DNA of 64,000 bases from JBHJGM01 sp050331815 (GCA_050331815.1 JBHJGM010000003.1:1-64000), one strand, 5' to 3'. Counted from the stretch's first letter, positions 10,558 through 19,648 are shown. The notes: generated by a model not told the origin, from the sequence alone. Translations and numbers: made by a program.

Positions 10558-12676
10558 CCTTTAATTCTTCGGTAGGGTCGGCGTCTTCGGAGTCCGCCGG
10601 AGCTTCAACCCACTTGCCATGCTCGGTGATCAGGTCGACTAGACGCTCGACAGCTTCGGCTTCGGGAATGTTGAACTTCACCGGCGTCTTGCCCACGTAC
10701 AGGTTGACCTTGCCGGGCGCCCCGCCGACGTAGCCAAAATCGGCGTCGGCCATCTCACCGGGGCCGTTCACGATGCAGCCCATGACCGCGATGGTCACAT
10801 CCTTGAGGTGGCCAGTGCGCTTGCGGATGCGGTCGGTGGTGGTTTGCAGGTCAAAAAGGGTGCGTCCGCAACTGGGACAGGCAACAAACTCCGTCTTGCT
10901 CGAGCGCATACGCGCACCTTGCAAAATGTTATAGACCAGCGAGGTTTGCTGGGCCAGCGGCAGGGGCTTTTCCGTTTCGTCGTTTTCAACGCTGAGTATA
11001 TCACCCAAGCCGTCGCAGAAGAGCGAGCCGGCGAAGATAGCGTGCTCCAGCAGGCGTGCCCCAAAGTGCGGCTCGTCGAGAATTTGGGTCGTGGGTGTGG
11101 CTCGCAGCCAAAGCGGCGCCGGCACCTCCGCCTCGTGCAACGCCTGCATGATTTGTCGAACGGCGCCGGTGGCATGCGTCCCCTCGGCATTCATGCAGCT
11201 GAGGATGATCGCGTCGGTCGGCGAGTCGTTCAGCAGTTTTGCCAGCGCGGGCACGTCCTCGGCCTGAGTCAGAATCAGCGCCAGCGTGAGCCCTTTGGTT
11301 TGGTCGGCCAGGGCCAGCCAGGCTTTGAAGGAATCGCTGCGTTGAGCAGAAAAAGCGCCTGGAGCAACTACCAACCCAAGGCCCTCGGGCCATCCCGTTA
11401 AAAATGACTGAAAGTCCTGGGCGTCGATCGACGGATCGAGTTCGGCCACCACAAATTCGACAATGCGGTTCAACTCCGCGCCGAGGCTGGCCAGCGAGTC
11501 GAGCGAACGATGACTCGGGCCGAACCGCAGGACCAAGCCCTCGATGCGGCTGTCGCGCAAGGTTCGGTGCGCAAGCTTGATAGCCGCGATGAGGTCGTCG
11601 GCGGATTGAGCCTGGGCGGGGGCGTCCACAATGACTGCCGGCGACTCGATGCCACCCACGCGCACGTTGGGGCTGAGGTTGATAGTGGGCGTTTCGCGGC
11701 GGCGATATTCATAAGCATCGACGCCGGTGTCGGGGGCGTCCGTTTCATCGCTGGAGGTTCTGGCTCCCTGCGCCCAGAGGGCCGTCACGCGGCGGATGAG
11801 GTCCTGGCAGACAGGCACTTCGGCCACCGGATCCTCGGTGAGGGAAACGCGCAGGGTGTCGCCCAGGCCGTCCAGCAGCAGCGAACCGATGCCAATCGCA
11901 CTTTTGATGCGGGCGTCTTCGCCGTCGCCGGCCTCGGTCACGCCCAGGTGCAGCGGGTAATGCATGTCCTCTTCGAGCATCTTGGCCACCGCCAGCCGGT
12001 AGGCCTGAATCATGACCTTGGGATTGCTCGCCTTCATCGAGAGGATGATGTCCTGGAACCCATGGCTTTCGGCGATGCGAATGAACTCCAGGGCGCTTTC
12101 AACCATGCCCAGCGGGGAATCCCCGTAGCGGTTCATGATGCGGTCGGAGAGGCTGCCGTGGTTGGTGCCGATACGCAGGGCCCGCCCCAATTCCTTGGCG
12201 CGCTTAACCAGCGGCGAAAAGGCCTCGTGCAGGCGCTGCAGCTCGGCGTCGTACTCGCTGTCGGAATACTCGCGCACGGCAAACTTCTTTTTGTCGGCGT
12301 AGTTGCCCGGGTTGACCCGGACTTTCTCCATGTGCTCGACGGCCTCCATCGCGGCGTTGGGCAGAAAGTGGATGTCGGCCACCAGCGGGTTGTCGAAGCC
12401 GGCGGCCCGTAACTGTGTGCGGATGTCCTTGAGGGCGGCGGCGGCCTGTTTGTTCTGAGCGGTGATGCGGATGATCTCACAGCCCGCTTCGGCCAGTCGA
12501 ATGCTCTGGGCCACGGTGGCCTCGACGTCCTGGGTGGGCGTGGTCGTCATCGATTGCGCCCGGATCGGATTGGTTCCGCCGACGCCAACATCGCCGACCT
12601 TCACCTCGCGGGTGAAGCGGCGCAGAGTGCGAAAGCGCGAACGGCAGTACGGCGGCAAGACGGTGGTTGCGTCCAT
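10547..12676 (-). CDS. ispG: 4-hydroxy-3-methylbut-2-enyl diphosphate synthase, long form
   Basis: Penultimate enzyme of the MEP isoprenoid pathway (GcpE), converting MEcPP to HMBPP with a [4Fe-4S] cluster. At 709 residues it is nearly twice the E. coli length. The N-terminal TIM barrel (about 1-290: QSMTTTPTQDVEATV, NPGNYADKKKFA, GTNHGSLSDRIMNRYGDSP) is followed by an insert domain of about 300 residues, then the reductase-like C-terminal domain with cluster cysteines in ACPSCGRTLFDL and MGCIVNGPGEMADADFGYVG. This three-domain architecture is known from plants, Chlamydia and Bacteroidetes. Start is the ATG at 12676, preceded by an in-frame TTG. Sits 63 bases after rseP in the minus-strand run that also holds dxr and uppS. 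Confidence 0.96.
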   Translation of the reverse strand: MDATTVLPPYCRSRFRTLRRFTREVKVGDVGVGGTNPIRAQSMTTTPTQDVEATVAQSIRLAEAGCEIIRITAQNKQAAAALKDIRTQLRAAGFDNPLVADIHFLPNAAMEAVEHMEKVRVNPGNYADKKKFAVREYSDSEYDAELQRLHEAFSPLVKRAKELGRALRIGTNHGSLSDRIMNRYGDSPLGMVESALEFIRIAESHGFQDIILSMKASNPKVMIQAYRLAVAKMLEEDMHYPLHLGVTEAGDGEDARIKSAIGIGSLLLDGLGDTLRVSLTEDPVAEVPVCQDLIRRVTALWAQGARTSSDETDAPDTGVDAYEYRRRETPTINLSPNVRVGGIESPAVIVDAPAQAQSADDLIAAIKLAHRTLRDSRIEGLVLRFGPSHRSLDSLASLGAELNRIVEFVVAELDPSIDAQDFQSFLTGWPEGLGLVVAPGAFSAQRSDSFKAWLALADQTKGLTLALILTQAEDVPALAKLLNDSPTDAIILSCMNAEGTHATGAVRQIMQALHEAEVPAPLWLRATPTTQILDEPHFGARLLEHAIFAGSLFCDGLGDILSVENDETEKPLPLAQQTSLVYNILQGARMRSSKTEFVACPSCGRTLFDLQTTTDRIRKRTGHLKDVTIAVMGCIVNGPGEMADADFGYVGGAPGKVNLYVGKTPVKFNIPEAEAVERLVDLITEHGKWVEAPADSEDADPTEELKVEV

Positions 12677-12739
12677 CAAACGTTACTGAACAGACCCGTG
12701 CCCGAAACGCAAAGCCCGAATGGCGAGCCGAATTCCGTG

Positions 12740-14611
12740 CTAGCTCTCGGACTCGGAGAACTGCGGCGAGAAGGAGTTGGGCTCGGTACGCAGCATCTGT
12801 TCCTGTGGCGAGGAGGTTGTATCGCCATGCCAGCGAAGCACATCGAAAATGATGATGTAGGCCATCAGGCCGAGGATCATGACCGCGAAGGCACCCTGCG
12901 TCCCGGCAACCCAGTTCGGTGGCAGCGACTTCCCGCGCAGCTTTTCGATGAGGGCGTACACCAGGTGGCCTCCGTCGAGCACCGGGATGGGCAACAGGTT
13001 GAGGATGGCCAGGTTTACGTTCAGCAGCACGGTCACATAGAGGCCCATCAGGAACTCGTCCCAGCCAAACTCCGCGAAGAAATTGTGTAGCGCGCGCCCG
13101 ATTCCGACCGGCCCGGACAGGTGGCGTAGTTTCACGTCACTTTGCGGGTTGATGAGCCCGCCCAACGTGCTGAAGATGCGGTCGACGTTGTCCTCAAACT
13201 GCTCGGCGGGATCCGGATAAATGCGTACCCGTGGCGACTCCCCGATGAAGCCCACAATGGGCCGTTTTTCGGGCATCTGGACGGACGCCCGGTAGCTGAT
13301 GGGCATTTTCATCTCGACGGTACCGCCCCGGCCGCCTTTTTGGATCTCCAGCGGCAGAGGCTGGTCCTCCGGGACGGTTTGCGCTTTGGCCACAAAGTCA
13401 GCCAGCGACGTGTAGGGTTCGCCATTGACCGATACGATAACATCGGTGGGCTCGAGCGTCTCAGCCAGGGGGAAGGTATCCGGCACACGAAAAACTTGTA
13501 GCCTGGACGGTGTGTCGGGCGCGCCGGGGTCGCCTTCCGCCAGCAGGCGGCCGTTTTCGTCGGCTCCATAAAGCGGGCGCAGGATGACCGGCTCGGGCGC
13601 CTCGGCCCCTTCCTCGATGGCAGGGGCGAAATGAGCCAGGGGCTTGCGGCTGGCCTTCAGCTGCGGCTGCATGGTGAGGGTCACCGTTGCCTCGTCGCGG
13701 CGCACGCTCAACTCGACCGTCTTGTCGGGATGGGCAGCCAGATACTCGATAAAATTCTGCAGGTGAAAGAGGTCCTGGCCGTCGACGGATTTAATCACGT
13801 CACCCGGCTGCAGTCCGGCGCGGGCCGCCGGCGAATTTTCGGTGACAAAGGTCACCAGCAGACGCTCGGCGGGAAAAATCCCAATCTGGCGCATCTGGTC
13901 GCCGCTGGTCGGATTGATCTCAACCAGGCGCGGCTTGACCGATAGCGTTTGCAATTCACCTGCGCGCTCAAAGGTGATCTCTGCCGACGGGTTGTCGGCA
14001 GCGTCACGACCGCCGCCGAGTATCAGCGCCGAGCTGACGCCTTCCCAGTTATCGACCCGGGTGCCATCGATTTCGAGGATACGGTCGCCAGGCTGAAGCC
14101 CGGCCAGGCGGGCGGGCCCGGGTACCATTTCGGGATCTTCGCGCACCATCGAAAGCGGTAGCTGCTGCGAGACGACGCCGATGGTGGTGGTGTATTCGCG
14201 CTCAAAGGCCGGGCGGCCCACGATCCAAACGATGATCGACAGAGCGATGGCGAAGAGGACGTTGAAAAAGGCCCCGGCGACCAAAATATAAAAGCGGTCA
14301 CTGAAGGTCAGCTTGGGCAGTTTTTCCTGCTCGTTTTCGTTACCGCCTTCGATGGCGCGCATATCTGCTAATTGCGGCAGGGCCACGTAGCCGCCCAGGG
14401 GCAGCAGCGAGATGCGCCAATCCACGCCGTTCTTGTCGGTCCAACCGAACAACCGCGGCCCGAAGCCGATGGAAAAGCGCTCGACCTTGGCCCCCCGCCA
14501 GCGCGCGGCGAGGTAGTGGCCCAGCTCATGGACGAAGATGGAGCCGCCAAAAAAAACGAGCACCATCAGGATGCCCCAAATGTTGGTGAACAGGCTGAGA
14601 AAGTCGCTCAT
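12740..14611 (-). CDS. rseP: RIP metalloprotease RseP (site-2 protease), extended
   Basis: Intramembrane zinc protease of family M50B that cleaves membrane-tethered substrates such as anti-sigma factors or signal peptides. The catalytic HELGH is at residues 28-32 in the first membrane helix, and the second motif NLLPIPVLDGGH lies near residue 555. Between them are PDZ domains recognisable by AGLQPGDRILEIDG and AGLQPGDVIKSVDG, plus a further stretch (LAETLEPTDVIVSVNGEPY) that looks like a third. At 623 residues it is about 170 longer than E. coli RseP, the extra length lying in this periplasmic region. Its start overlaps the dxr stop by four bases (ATGA), implying translational coupling. Confidence 0.95.
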   Translation of the reverse strand: MSDFLSLFTNIWGILMVLVFFGGSIFVHELGHYLAARWRGAKVERFSIGFGPRLFGWTDKNGVDWRISLLPLGGYVALPQLADMRAIEGGNENEQEKLPKLTFSDRFYILVAGAFFNVLFAIALSIIVWIVGRPAFEREYTTTIGVVSQQLPLSMVREDPEMVPGPARLAGLQPGDRILEIDGTRVDNWEGVSSALILGGGRDAADNPSAEITFERAGELQTLSVKPRLVEINPTSGDQMRQIGIFPAERLLVTFVTENSPAARAGLQPGDVIKSVDGQDLFHLQNFIEYLAAHPDKTVELSVRRDEATVTLTMQPQLKASRKPLAHFAPAIEEGAEAPEPVILRPLYGADENGRLLAEGDPGAPDTPSRLQVFRVPDTFPLAETLEPTDVIVSVNGEPYTSLADFVAKAQTVPEDQPLPLEIQKGGRGGTVEMKMPISYRASVQMPEKRPIVGFIGESPRVRIYPDPAEQFEDNVDRIFSTLGGLINPQSDVKLRHLSGPVGIGRALHNFFAEFGWDEFLMGLYVTVLLNVNLAILNLLPIPVLDGGHLVYALIEKLRGKSLPPNWVAGTQGAFAVMILGLMAYIIIFDVLRWHGDTTSSPQEQMLRTEPNSFSPQFSESES

Positions 14612-15780
14612 ACAAGTTGATGCAGGGATTCGCGGGCCAGGGCGCGGGCCTCGGCGTCAGCTTTTAACACAGCGCCCAGGGCCGTGGGTTCCGTGCCCCG
14701 AAACTCGCCCAAAACCTGTTCGATGCAGCGTGGAATCGCAAGGTATGGCAGGCGGTTGTCCAAAAAGGCGTCCACGGCAATTTCGTTGGCGGCGTTGAAG
14801 ACAGCCGGAGCGCAGCCGCCGGCTTCGAGGGCCTCGCGAGCCAGGCGCAGGCAGGGGAAGCGGGTCAGGTCCGGCGGGCGAAAATCCAGCTGAAAGGTCT
14901 GGTTAAAGTCGAGCGTGGGTTGCACTCCATTGAGCCGTTCCGGGTGAAAAAGCGCATGCTGCACCGCAAAGGTCATCGAAGGGGGCGAAAGTTGTGCCAG
15001 AATGGCCCCATCGAGGAACTGTACCATCGAGTGCACGATGCTTTGCGGGTGCACCACTACATCGATGCGCGCGGACGGCAGCCCGAAAAGCCAGTGCGCT
15101 TCGATCAGCTCGAGGCCCTTGTTAGCCATGGTGGAGGAGTCGACGGTGACTTTCGGGCCCATGTCCCAATTCGGATTCTGCAGGGCCTGTTCGGGCTTGG
15201 CCTCGGCCATTTCGGCGAGGGTCTTGTCGCGGAACATGCCGCCCGAGGCGGTTAGGATGATGCGGTCGAGGCCTTCGTGGGGATTGCCGTGGAGGCATTG
15301 GTAGATGGCGTTGTGCTCACTGTCGACAGGGAGCAGTTCAGCACCATTGCGGCGGGCGGCCTCGGTCACAAACTTGCCGGCCATCACCAGCAGTTCCTTG
15401 TTGGCTAGGGCGAGGGAAACACCCTTTTCCAGCGCGGCGAGAGCGGGCTCGAGCGCGGTGCAGCCGACAACGGCCATCACCACCAGATCGGCCTCGTCGA
15501 GACAGGCGACCTCGGTCAGCCCTTCCATGCCTGAAACCAGCCGCGTGCCCTCGGGAAAGGCTCCGGCCTCCTGGGCTTGCTGGCAGGCATCTGCATCAAA
15601 GAGACAAGCGTGAGGGACTTCAAATTCGCGGGCGATCGCGGCCAGCGGTCCAAACTGGCGCTTGCCTGCGATACCCAGCAGCCGGAGGCGATCCGGATAG
15701 GCCCGCAGGACTTTCAGCGTGTTTTCGCCGATGGAGCCGGTGGCCCCGAGCAGCACGATGTTCTTACGGCGCTGGGTCAT
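14608..15780 (-). CDS. dxr: 1-deoxy-D-xylulose-5-phosphate reductoisomerase
   Basis: First committed enzyme of the MEP pathway: rearranges and reduces DXP to MEP using NADPH and a divalent metal. The N-terminal Rossmann motif LLGATGSIG (residues 10-18), the NKELLVMAG region and the metal and substrate motif LLPVDSEHNAIYQCL are clear, as are VTVDSSTMANKGLELIEA and VHPQSIVHSMV. Length of 390 residues is normal. Both ends overlap neighbours by four bases, with cdsA upstream and rseP downstream, a tight arrangement seen in many bacteria. ispG, a later enzyme of the same pathway, follows rseP. Confidence 0.97.
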   Translation of the reverse strand: MTQRRKNIVLLGATGSIGENTLKVLRAYPDRLRLLGIAGKRQFGPLAAIAREFEVPHACLFDADACQQAQEAGAFPEGTRLVSGMEGLTEVACLDEADLVVMAVVGCTALEPALAALEKGVSLALANKELLVMAGKFVTEAARRNGAELLPVDSEHNAIYQCLHGNPHEGLDRIILTASGGMFRDKTLAEMAEAKPEQALQNPNWDMGPKVTVDSSTMANKGLELIEAHWLFGLPSARIDVVVHPQSIVHSMVQFLDGAILAQLSPPSMTFAVQHALFHPERLNGVQPTLDFNQTFQLDFRPPDLTRFPCLRLAREALEAGGCAPAVFNAANEIAVDAFLDNRLPYLAIPRCIEQVLGEFRGTEPTALGAVLKADAEARALARESLHQLV

Positions 15781-16649
15781 AGGTTGGGCGGGTCCATCAC
15801 CGTGAGGCGCAGGAGAACGTAGGCTACCGGGGCCGAAAGCAGGATACTGTCACAAAGATCGAGCGCGCCCCCGATTCCGGGAATGACGTTGCCGGAATCC
15901 TTGACCTGGGCCTGCCGTTTCAGCAGCGACTCGATCAGATCGGAGGCAACCGCCACCATGGACAGCGGCAGGGCCACGATCAAAACCTCCCACCAGACGA
16001 AATTGACGGGGAGCCAGCCCACCACATCCCGCAGGACCGCCCAGGCCACAAAGCCGATCAGCACCGAAACCAGCACCGCGCCGACCACTCCTTCCCAGGT
16101 CTTGGCCGGGCTGGTGTGCGGCGCGAAGGGATGCCGCCCGAGAAACTTGCCAACCAGCAAACCGCCCACGTCGCTGAATTTGGCCGTGAGGATGACCCAC
16201 AGCGGCAGGCCGACCGCAAAAGCCTCTTGTCCGGCGAGGTGATAATGACGCGCCATAAGCATGTAAAACTGGAACAGATAGGGGACGTAAACCAAGCCGA
16301 AAAGCGTGGCCATGAAATTGGCCGCCTGGCGGCGATCCAGTCGACGCAGCAACAGCACGAGGCTGAGCAATACGATGCAGAGGGCAAAGATGGCCGAGGC
16401 GTTGCCGTAAGCTTCGTTGGCGGAGGCGGCGGGCAGGAAAAAGATAGCCGTGAGCAGGGCCGCGCCGAGGAAAATCCCGAGGCGTTTTTGCGGCGGGTGG
16501 CCGATTTTTCGCAACAGCTCATACAATTCGCCTTGAGCCAGTAGTGCCAGCACAGTCAGCAAAAACCAGCCACCGTACACGCCGAAGCCCCAAACGATGC
16601 CTAGCGCCAGACCCCACAGGACCAGCGTGCTGCCGACGCGTTGCTTCAC
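15777..16649 (-). CDS. cdsA: Phosphatidate cytidylyltransferase
   Basis: Integral membrane enzyme that makes CDP-diacylglycerol from phosphatidic acid and CTP, feeding all glycerophospholipids; the product is also used by pgsA elsewhere in this window. The family signature is present near the C-terminus: ESLLKRQAQVKDSGNVIPGI then GGALDLCDSILL, with the metal-binding Asp residues. Hydrophobic segments suggest about seven or eight membrane helices in 290 residues. It ends in a four-base overlap with dxr and begins 17 bases after uppS, giving the standard uppS-cdsA-dxr-rseP order. Confidence 0.95.
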   Translation of the reverse strand: MKQRVGSTLVLWGLALGIVWGFGVYGGWFLLTVLALLAQGELYELLRKIGHPPQKRLGIFLGAALLTAIFFLPAASANEAYGNASAIFALCIVLLSLVLLLRRLDRRQAANFMATLFGLVYVPYLFQFYMLMARHYHLAGQEAFAVGLPLWVILTAKFSDVGGLLVGKFLGRHPFAPHTSPAKTWEGVVGAVLVSVLIGFVAWAVLRDVVGWLPVNFVWWEVLIVALPLSMVAVASDLIESLLKRQAQVKDSGNVIPGIGGALDLCDSILLSAPVAYVLLRLTVMDPPNL

Positions 16650-16666
16650 AAGGCAGGGCGGGGGCC

Positions 16667-17437
16667 TCAGTCCTGGAGGACCGTCTCGTCGGCGTTGACC
16701 CCGACCTGCTCGCCGGTCAGTCCGAAGCGGCGCTCGCGCGCTTCGTAGTCGTGGAGGGCGCGTTGGAGCTCGCGCTCATCGAAGTCAGGCCAGGCCACGG
16801 GCGTGAAATAAAGCTCGGCGTAGGCCAGTTGCAGCAGGAGGAAATTGCTCAGGCGCGATTCCCCGGAGGTACGGATCAACAGGTCGGGGTCGGGGATGCT
16901 ACAGGTGTAGAGGTACTGGCTGAAATCCTGCCAGTCGAGGCTGTCCGGGTTGGCCCGTCCGGCTTGCACGTCGCGGGCGTAGGCCTTGACCGCGTCAATC
17001 ACCTCGCTGCGCGAACCGTAGTTAAGCGCGATCATGACATTGCGATCGGTAAACTGCGCGGTGGCGCTCATGGCCCGTTCCAGACGCTCGCGCACATGCT
17101 GCGGCAACTCGGCCATGCGCCCGAGCACGCGCAGCCGAAACTGGCCTTCGATCAGTTCGTTGACGTAGAGGTCGAGGCTTTCGGAGAGCAGTTCCATCAG
17201 GGCGCTGACCTCCGTGCCGGGACGCCGCCAGTTTTCGATGGAGAAGGTGAAGAGCGTGAGGTGCGAAATGCCGAGCGCAGGCATGGCCCGGATGGTTTCG
17301 CGCACGCGCTGGACGCCGCGGCGATGCCCCTCCACGCGCGGATAGCCACGGCTGCGGGCCCAGCGGCCATTGCCATCCATGATGATGGCGATGTGTCGCG
17401 CCTTCTGTTCGGCGTTCGAAATTGCGGACTTCACCAT
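16667..17437 (-). CDS. uppS: Isoprenyl transferase (undecaprenyl diphosphate synthase)
   Basis: Cis-prenyltransferase extending farnesyl diphosphate with isopentenyl units, probably to C55 undecaprenyl diphosphate, the lipid carrier for peptidoglycan and O-antigen. The catalytic Asp21 lies in IAIIMDGNGRWARSRG, followed by EGHRRGVQRVRE, LTLFTFSIENWRRP and the C-terminal DLLIRTSGESRLSNFLL with the substrate arginines. Length 256 residues. I use the ATG at 17437; a GTG two codons earlier is also in frame. It heads the long minus-strand run down to sucD, and faces the pterin dehydratase gene across about 175 bases that should hold divergent promoters. Confidence 0.96.
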   Translation of the reverse strand: MVKSAISNAEQKARHIAIIMDGNGRWARSRGYPRVEGHRRGVQRVRETIRAMPALGISHLTLFTFSIENWRRPGTEVSALMELLSESLDLYVNELIEGQFRLRVLGRMAELPQHVRERLERAMSATAQFTDRNVMIALNYGSRSEVIDAVKAYARDVQAGRANPDSLDWQDFSQYLYTCSIPDPDLLIRTSGESRLSNFLLLQLAYAELYFTPVAWPDFDERELQRALHDYEARERRFGLTGEQVGVNADETVLQD

Positions 17438-17612
17438 GAACACAGCGTCTCCAGGATATTGGCCAGAAAATCAGACAGGGTTCAGCCCCATCTGGTTTCC
17501 TCGAAACAATCCTTCAGAGGGGATCGGATAATCGCCCGCTTGCATAAGATCAATGGCAAAGCCATGTCGGACGCGTTTGACAGCCCAGTCAATTCTTTCG
17601 AGCGTTGTCCGT

Positions 17613-17930
17613 ATGACCGCGCCGCTGACTCCGGAAGCCATCGAAGAGGCCCTGACGGATCTGAAAGGTTGGACCTTTGAGGACGACCGCATTTTCCGCA
17701 CCTGGAAGTTTGGCAGCTTTCCAGAGGCCATGGCCTTCTTGGTGCGTGTCGGCTTCGAGGCCGAGGAAGCCGACCATCACCCCGAGATTTACAACGTCTA
17801 CAGCACCGTGCGCCTGAGTTTGAATACCCACGACGTCGGGGGTAAGGTAACCGAACGCGACCTTAAGCTGGCGATGAAGATTCAGGCAATTGCCGGTGCC
17901 GGCTGCGGGCGTTCGTTCCCAGCACCATGA
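17613..17930 (+). CDS. phhB: 4a-hydroxytetrahydrobiopterin dehydratase (PCD/DCoH)
   Basis: Small pterin-4a-carbinolamine dehydratase family protein (105 residues). The family motif is complete: EADHHPEIYNVYSTVRL followed by THDVGGKVTERD, including the catalytic His pair. The classical role is recycling the pterin cofactor of aromatic amino acid hydroxylases; in many bacteria without such hydroxylases a role in molybdopterin metabolism has been proposed. No hydroxylase gene is visible here. Start is the ATG at 17613, since the frame upstream has no similarity to the family. Its stop overlaps the sufS start (ATGA), so the two are translationally coupled. Confidence 0.93.
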   Translation: MTAPLTPEAIEEALTDLKGWTFEDDRIFRTWKFGSFPEAMAFLVRVGFEAEEADHHPEIYNVYSTVRLSLNTHDVGGKVTERDLKLAMKIQAIAGAGCGRSFPAP

Positions 17931-19177
17931 CCGAAACAAGCACTCTGGCGACACCGTTGCCCGCCTTCGATGTCGAGCGCATCCGGGCGGATTTTCCTAT
18001 CTTGCACCGCACGGTGCAGGGTAAGCCGCTCGTTTACCTAGACAATGCGGCCACAGCTCAAAAGCCGCACCAGGTCATCGAATGCCTGGAGCGCTACTAC
18101 GCGCAGGAAAACGCAAACATTCACCGTGGCATTCACACCCTCAGCGCCGAGGCCACCACCAACTATGAGTCAGCGCGCCAGACTCTGGCCGATTTTATAA
18201 ATGCGCCCGATGCGCGGGAGGTCATTTTCGTCCGCAACGCCACCGAAGGTATCAATCTGGTGGCCGAGTGCTGGGGACGCACCCACCTGAAGCCCGGCGA
18301 TGAAATTCTCATCACCGAGATGGAGCACCACGCGAACATCGTGCCTTGGCAGATGATTGCCGAGCGCACTGGTGCGCGCGTGCAGGTGGTGCCGGTGACC
18401 GATTCCGGCGAGATCGAGACAGCGGAAGTGGTCAAGCGTCTGACGCCCCAAACAAAGCTCTTCGCCTTTGTGCACGTTTCCAACGTGCTGGGCACCATCA
18501 ACCCGGCGGCGGAATGGGTGACGCTGGCCCGGGAGCGCGGAATCACGACGCTGGTCGATGGCTGTCAGTCGGTCGCGCATTTTCCCGTCGATGTGCAGGC
18601 GCTCGGTTGCGACTTTTTCGTGGTTTCCGGACACAAGCTGTTTGGTCCGACCGGCAGCGGGCTTTTGTGGGGACGCGCCGAACTGTTGAACAGCCTCCCG
18701 CCGTACCAGGGTGGTGGCGATATGATTCAAAACGTCCGCTTCGAGGGGACAACGTTTCAGGAGGTGCCGGAGCGCTTTGAAGCCGGCACGCCGCACATCT
18801 CCGGAGCCATCGGGCTTGCCCAAGCGGCCCGCTATGTCTCTGCGCTGGACCGTAAGGCTGCCCTGGCCCACGAGGATGCGCTGTTGGCCGAAGCGACCGA
18901 GCGGGTACGCGGTATTGACGGCTTGCGCATCCTGGGGACGGCTCCGCAGAAGACCGGCGCGTTGACCTTTCACATTGAAGGGGCCCATCCGAACGATCTG
19001 GCCACCTTTCTAGACACCGACGGGATCGCCGTGCGCACGGGCCATCACTGCGCCGAGCCGCTGCATGCGCGCTTCGGTCTGACCGGCTCGACGCGAGCCT
19101 CCTTCGCCTTTTACAACACTCATGAAGAGGTCGAGCGTTTCGCCACGAGCCTGGAAAAAGTTCGTCGATTGCTTTAA
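17927..19177 (+). CDS. sufS: Cysteine desulfurase SufS
   Basis: Class II PLP-dependent cysteine desulfurase of 416 residues that removes sulfur from L-cysteine for Fe-S cluster assembly. The start region VERIRADFPILHRTVQGKPL and DNAATAQKP is typical of SufS. PLP binding is by Lys237 in VVSGHKLFGPTGSGLLWGR, and the persulfide-carrying Cys375 is in RTGHHCAEPLH. EMEHHANIVPW and VDGCQSVAH complete the active site. The next gene, 11 bases on, is sufU, whose product accepts the persulfide in zinc-dependent systems. No sufBCD genes are in the window, so the scaffold is encoded elsewhere. Confidence 0.96.
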   Translation: MTETSTLATPLPAFDVERIRADFPILHRTVQGKPLVYLDNAATAQKPHQVIECLERYYAQENANIHRGIHTLSAEATTNYESARQTLADFINAPDAREVIFVRNATEGINLVAECWGRTHLKPGDEILITEMEHHANIVPWQMIAERTGARVQVVPVTDSGEIETAEVVKRLTPQTKLFAFVHVSNVLGTINPAAEWVTLARERGITTLVDGCQSVAHFPVDVQALGCDFFVVSGHKLFGPTGSGLLWGRAELLNSLPPYQGGGDMIQNVRFEGTTFQEVPERFEAGTPHISGAIGLAQAARYVSALDRKAALAHEDALLAEATERVRGIDGLRILGTAPQKTGALTFHIEGAHPNDLATFLDTDGIAVRTGHHCAEPLHARFGLTGSTRASFAFYNTHEEVERFATSLEKVRRLL

Positions 19178-19188
19178 CCCACTTTTCG

Positions 19189-19641
19189 ATGGACGCGGCT
19201 TTGCAGGAAGAGTTGCGCCGGGAGATCATCCTCGACCATCACCGGCACCCCCGCAATCAGGGCTTTTTAACCGAACCCGCTCAATCGGCGCGGGGTGAAA
19301 ATCCAGGCTGCGTGGACGAACTGACGGTGTACGTGCAGCGCGATGCGGCCAATCGGCTGACCATTCGGTTTATAGGGCAGGGTTGTGCCCTTTCGCAGGC
19401 ATCCGCCTCGACCTTGACCGAGTTACTGCAGCAACGCCCCGCGGATGAGGCAGCGGCGCTGGCGGAGCGTTTTTGTGCGGCCCTGACCGGCGCTTCCGAC
19501 GAAACGCTGGAACTCGACACCTGGGGCGATGCCGCGGCCTTGGAGGGTGCTAAAGGCTATCCGCAGCGGGTCAAGTGTGCGACCCTGGCCTGGCGCACCT
19601 TTTTGGCGGCGTTGCGTGGCGAAGCCGACGTGCGGCTGTGA
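19189..19641 (+). CDS. sufU: Zinc-dependent sulfurtransferase SufU
   Basis: IscU/SufU-fold protein of 150 residues. It carries three conserved cysteines: Cys41 in NPGCVDEL, Cys66 in GQGCALSQAS and Cys130 in RVKCATLAW, with the Asp at 43 completing the zinc site of SufU-type proteins. The insertion between the second and third cysteines and the GCALSQAS context distinguish SufU from IscU scaffolds. Members take sulfur from SufS by exchanging a zinc ligand and pass it to SufBCD. Position directly after sufS supports this. It is convergent with hisF, with seven bases between stop codons. Confidence 0.93.
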   Translation: MDAALQEELRREIILDHHRHPRNQGFLTEPAQSARGENPGCVDELTVYVQRDAANRLTIRFIGQGCALSQASASTLTELLQQRPADEAAALAERFCAALTGASDETLELDTWGDAAALEGAKGYPQRVKCATLAWRTFLAALRGEADVRL

Positions 19642-19648
19642 GCGGTGT

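Noticed and set aside
16544..17680. 378-residue plus-strand open frame
   Set aside because: Antisense to uppS and the cdsA start; no family resemblance.
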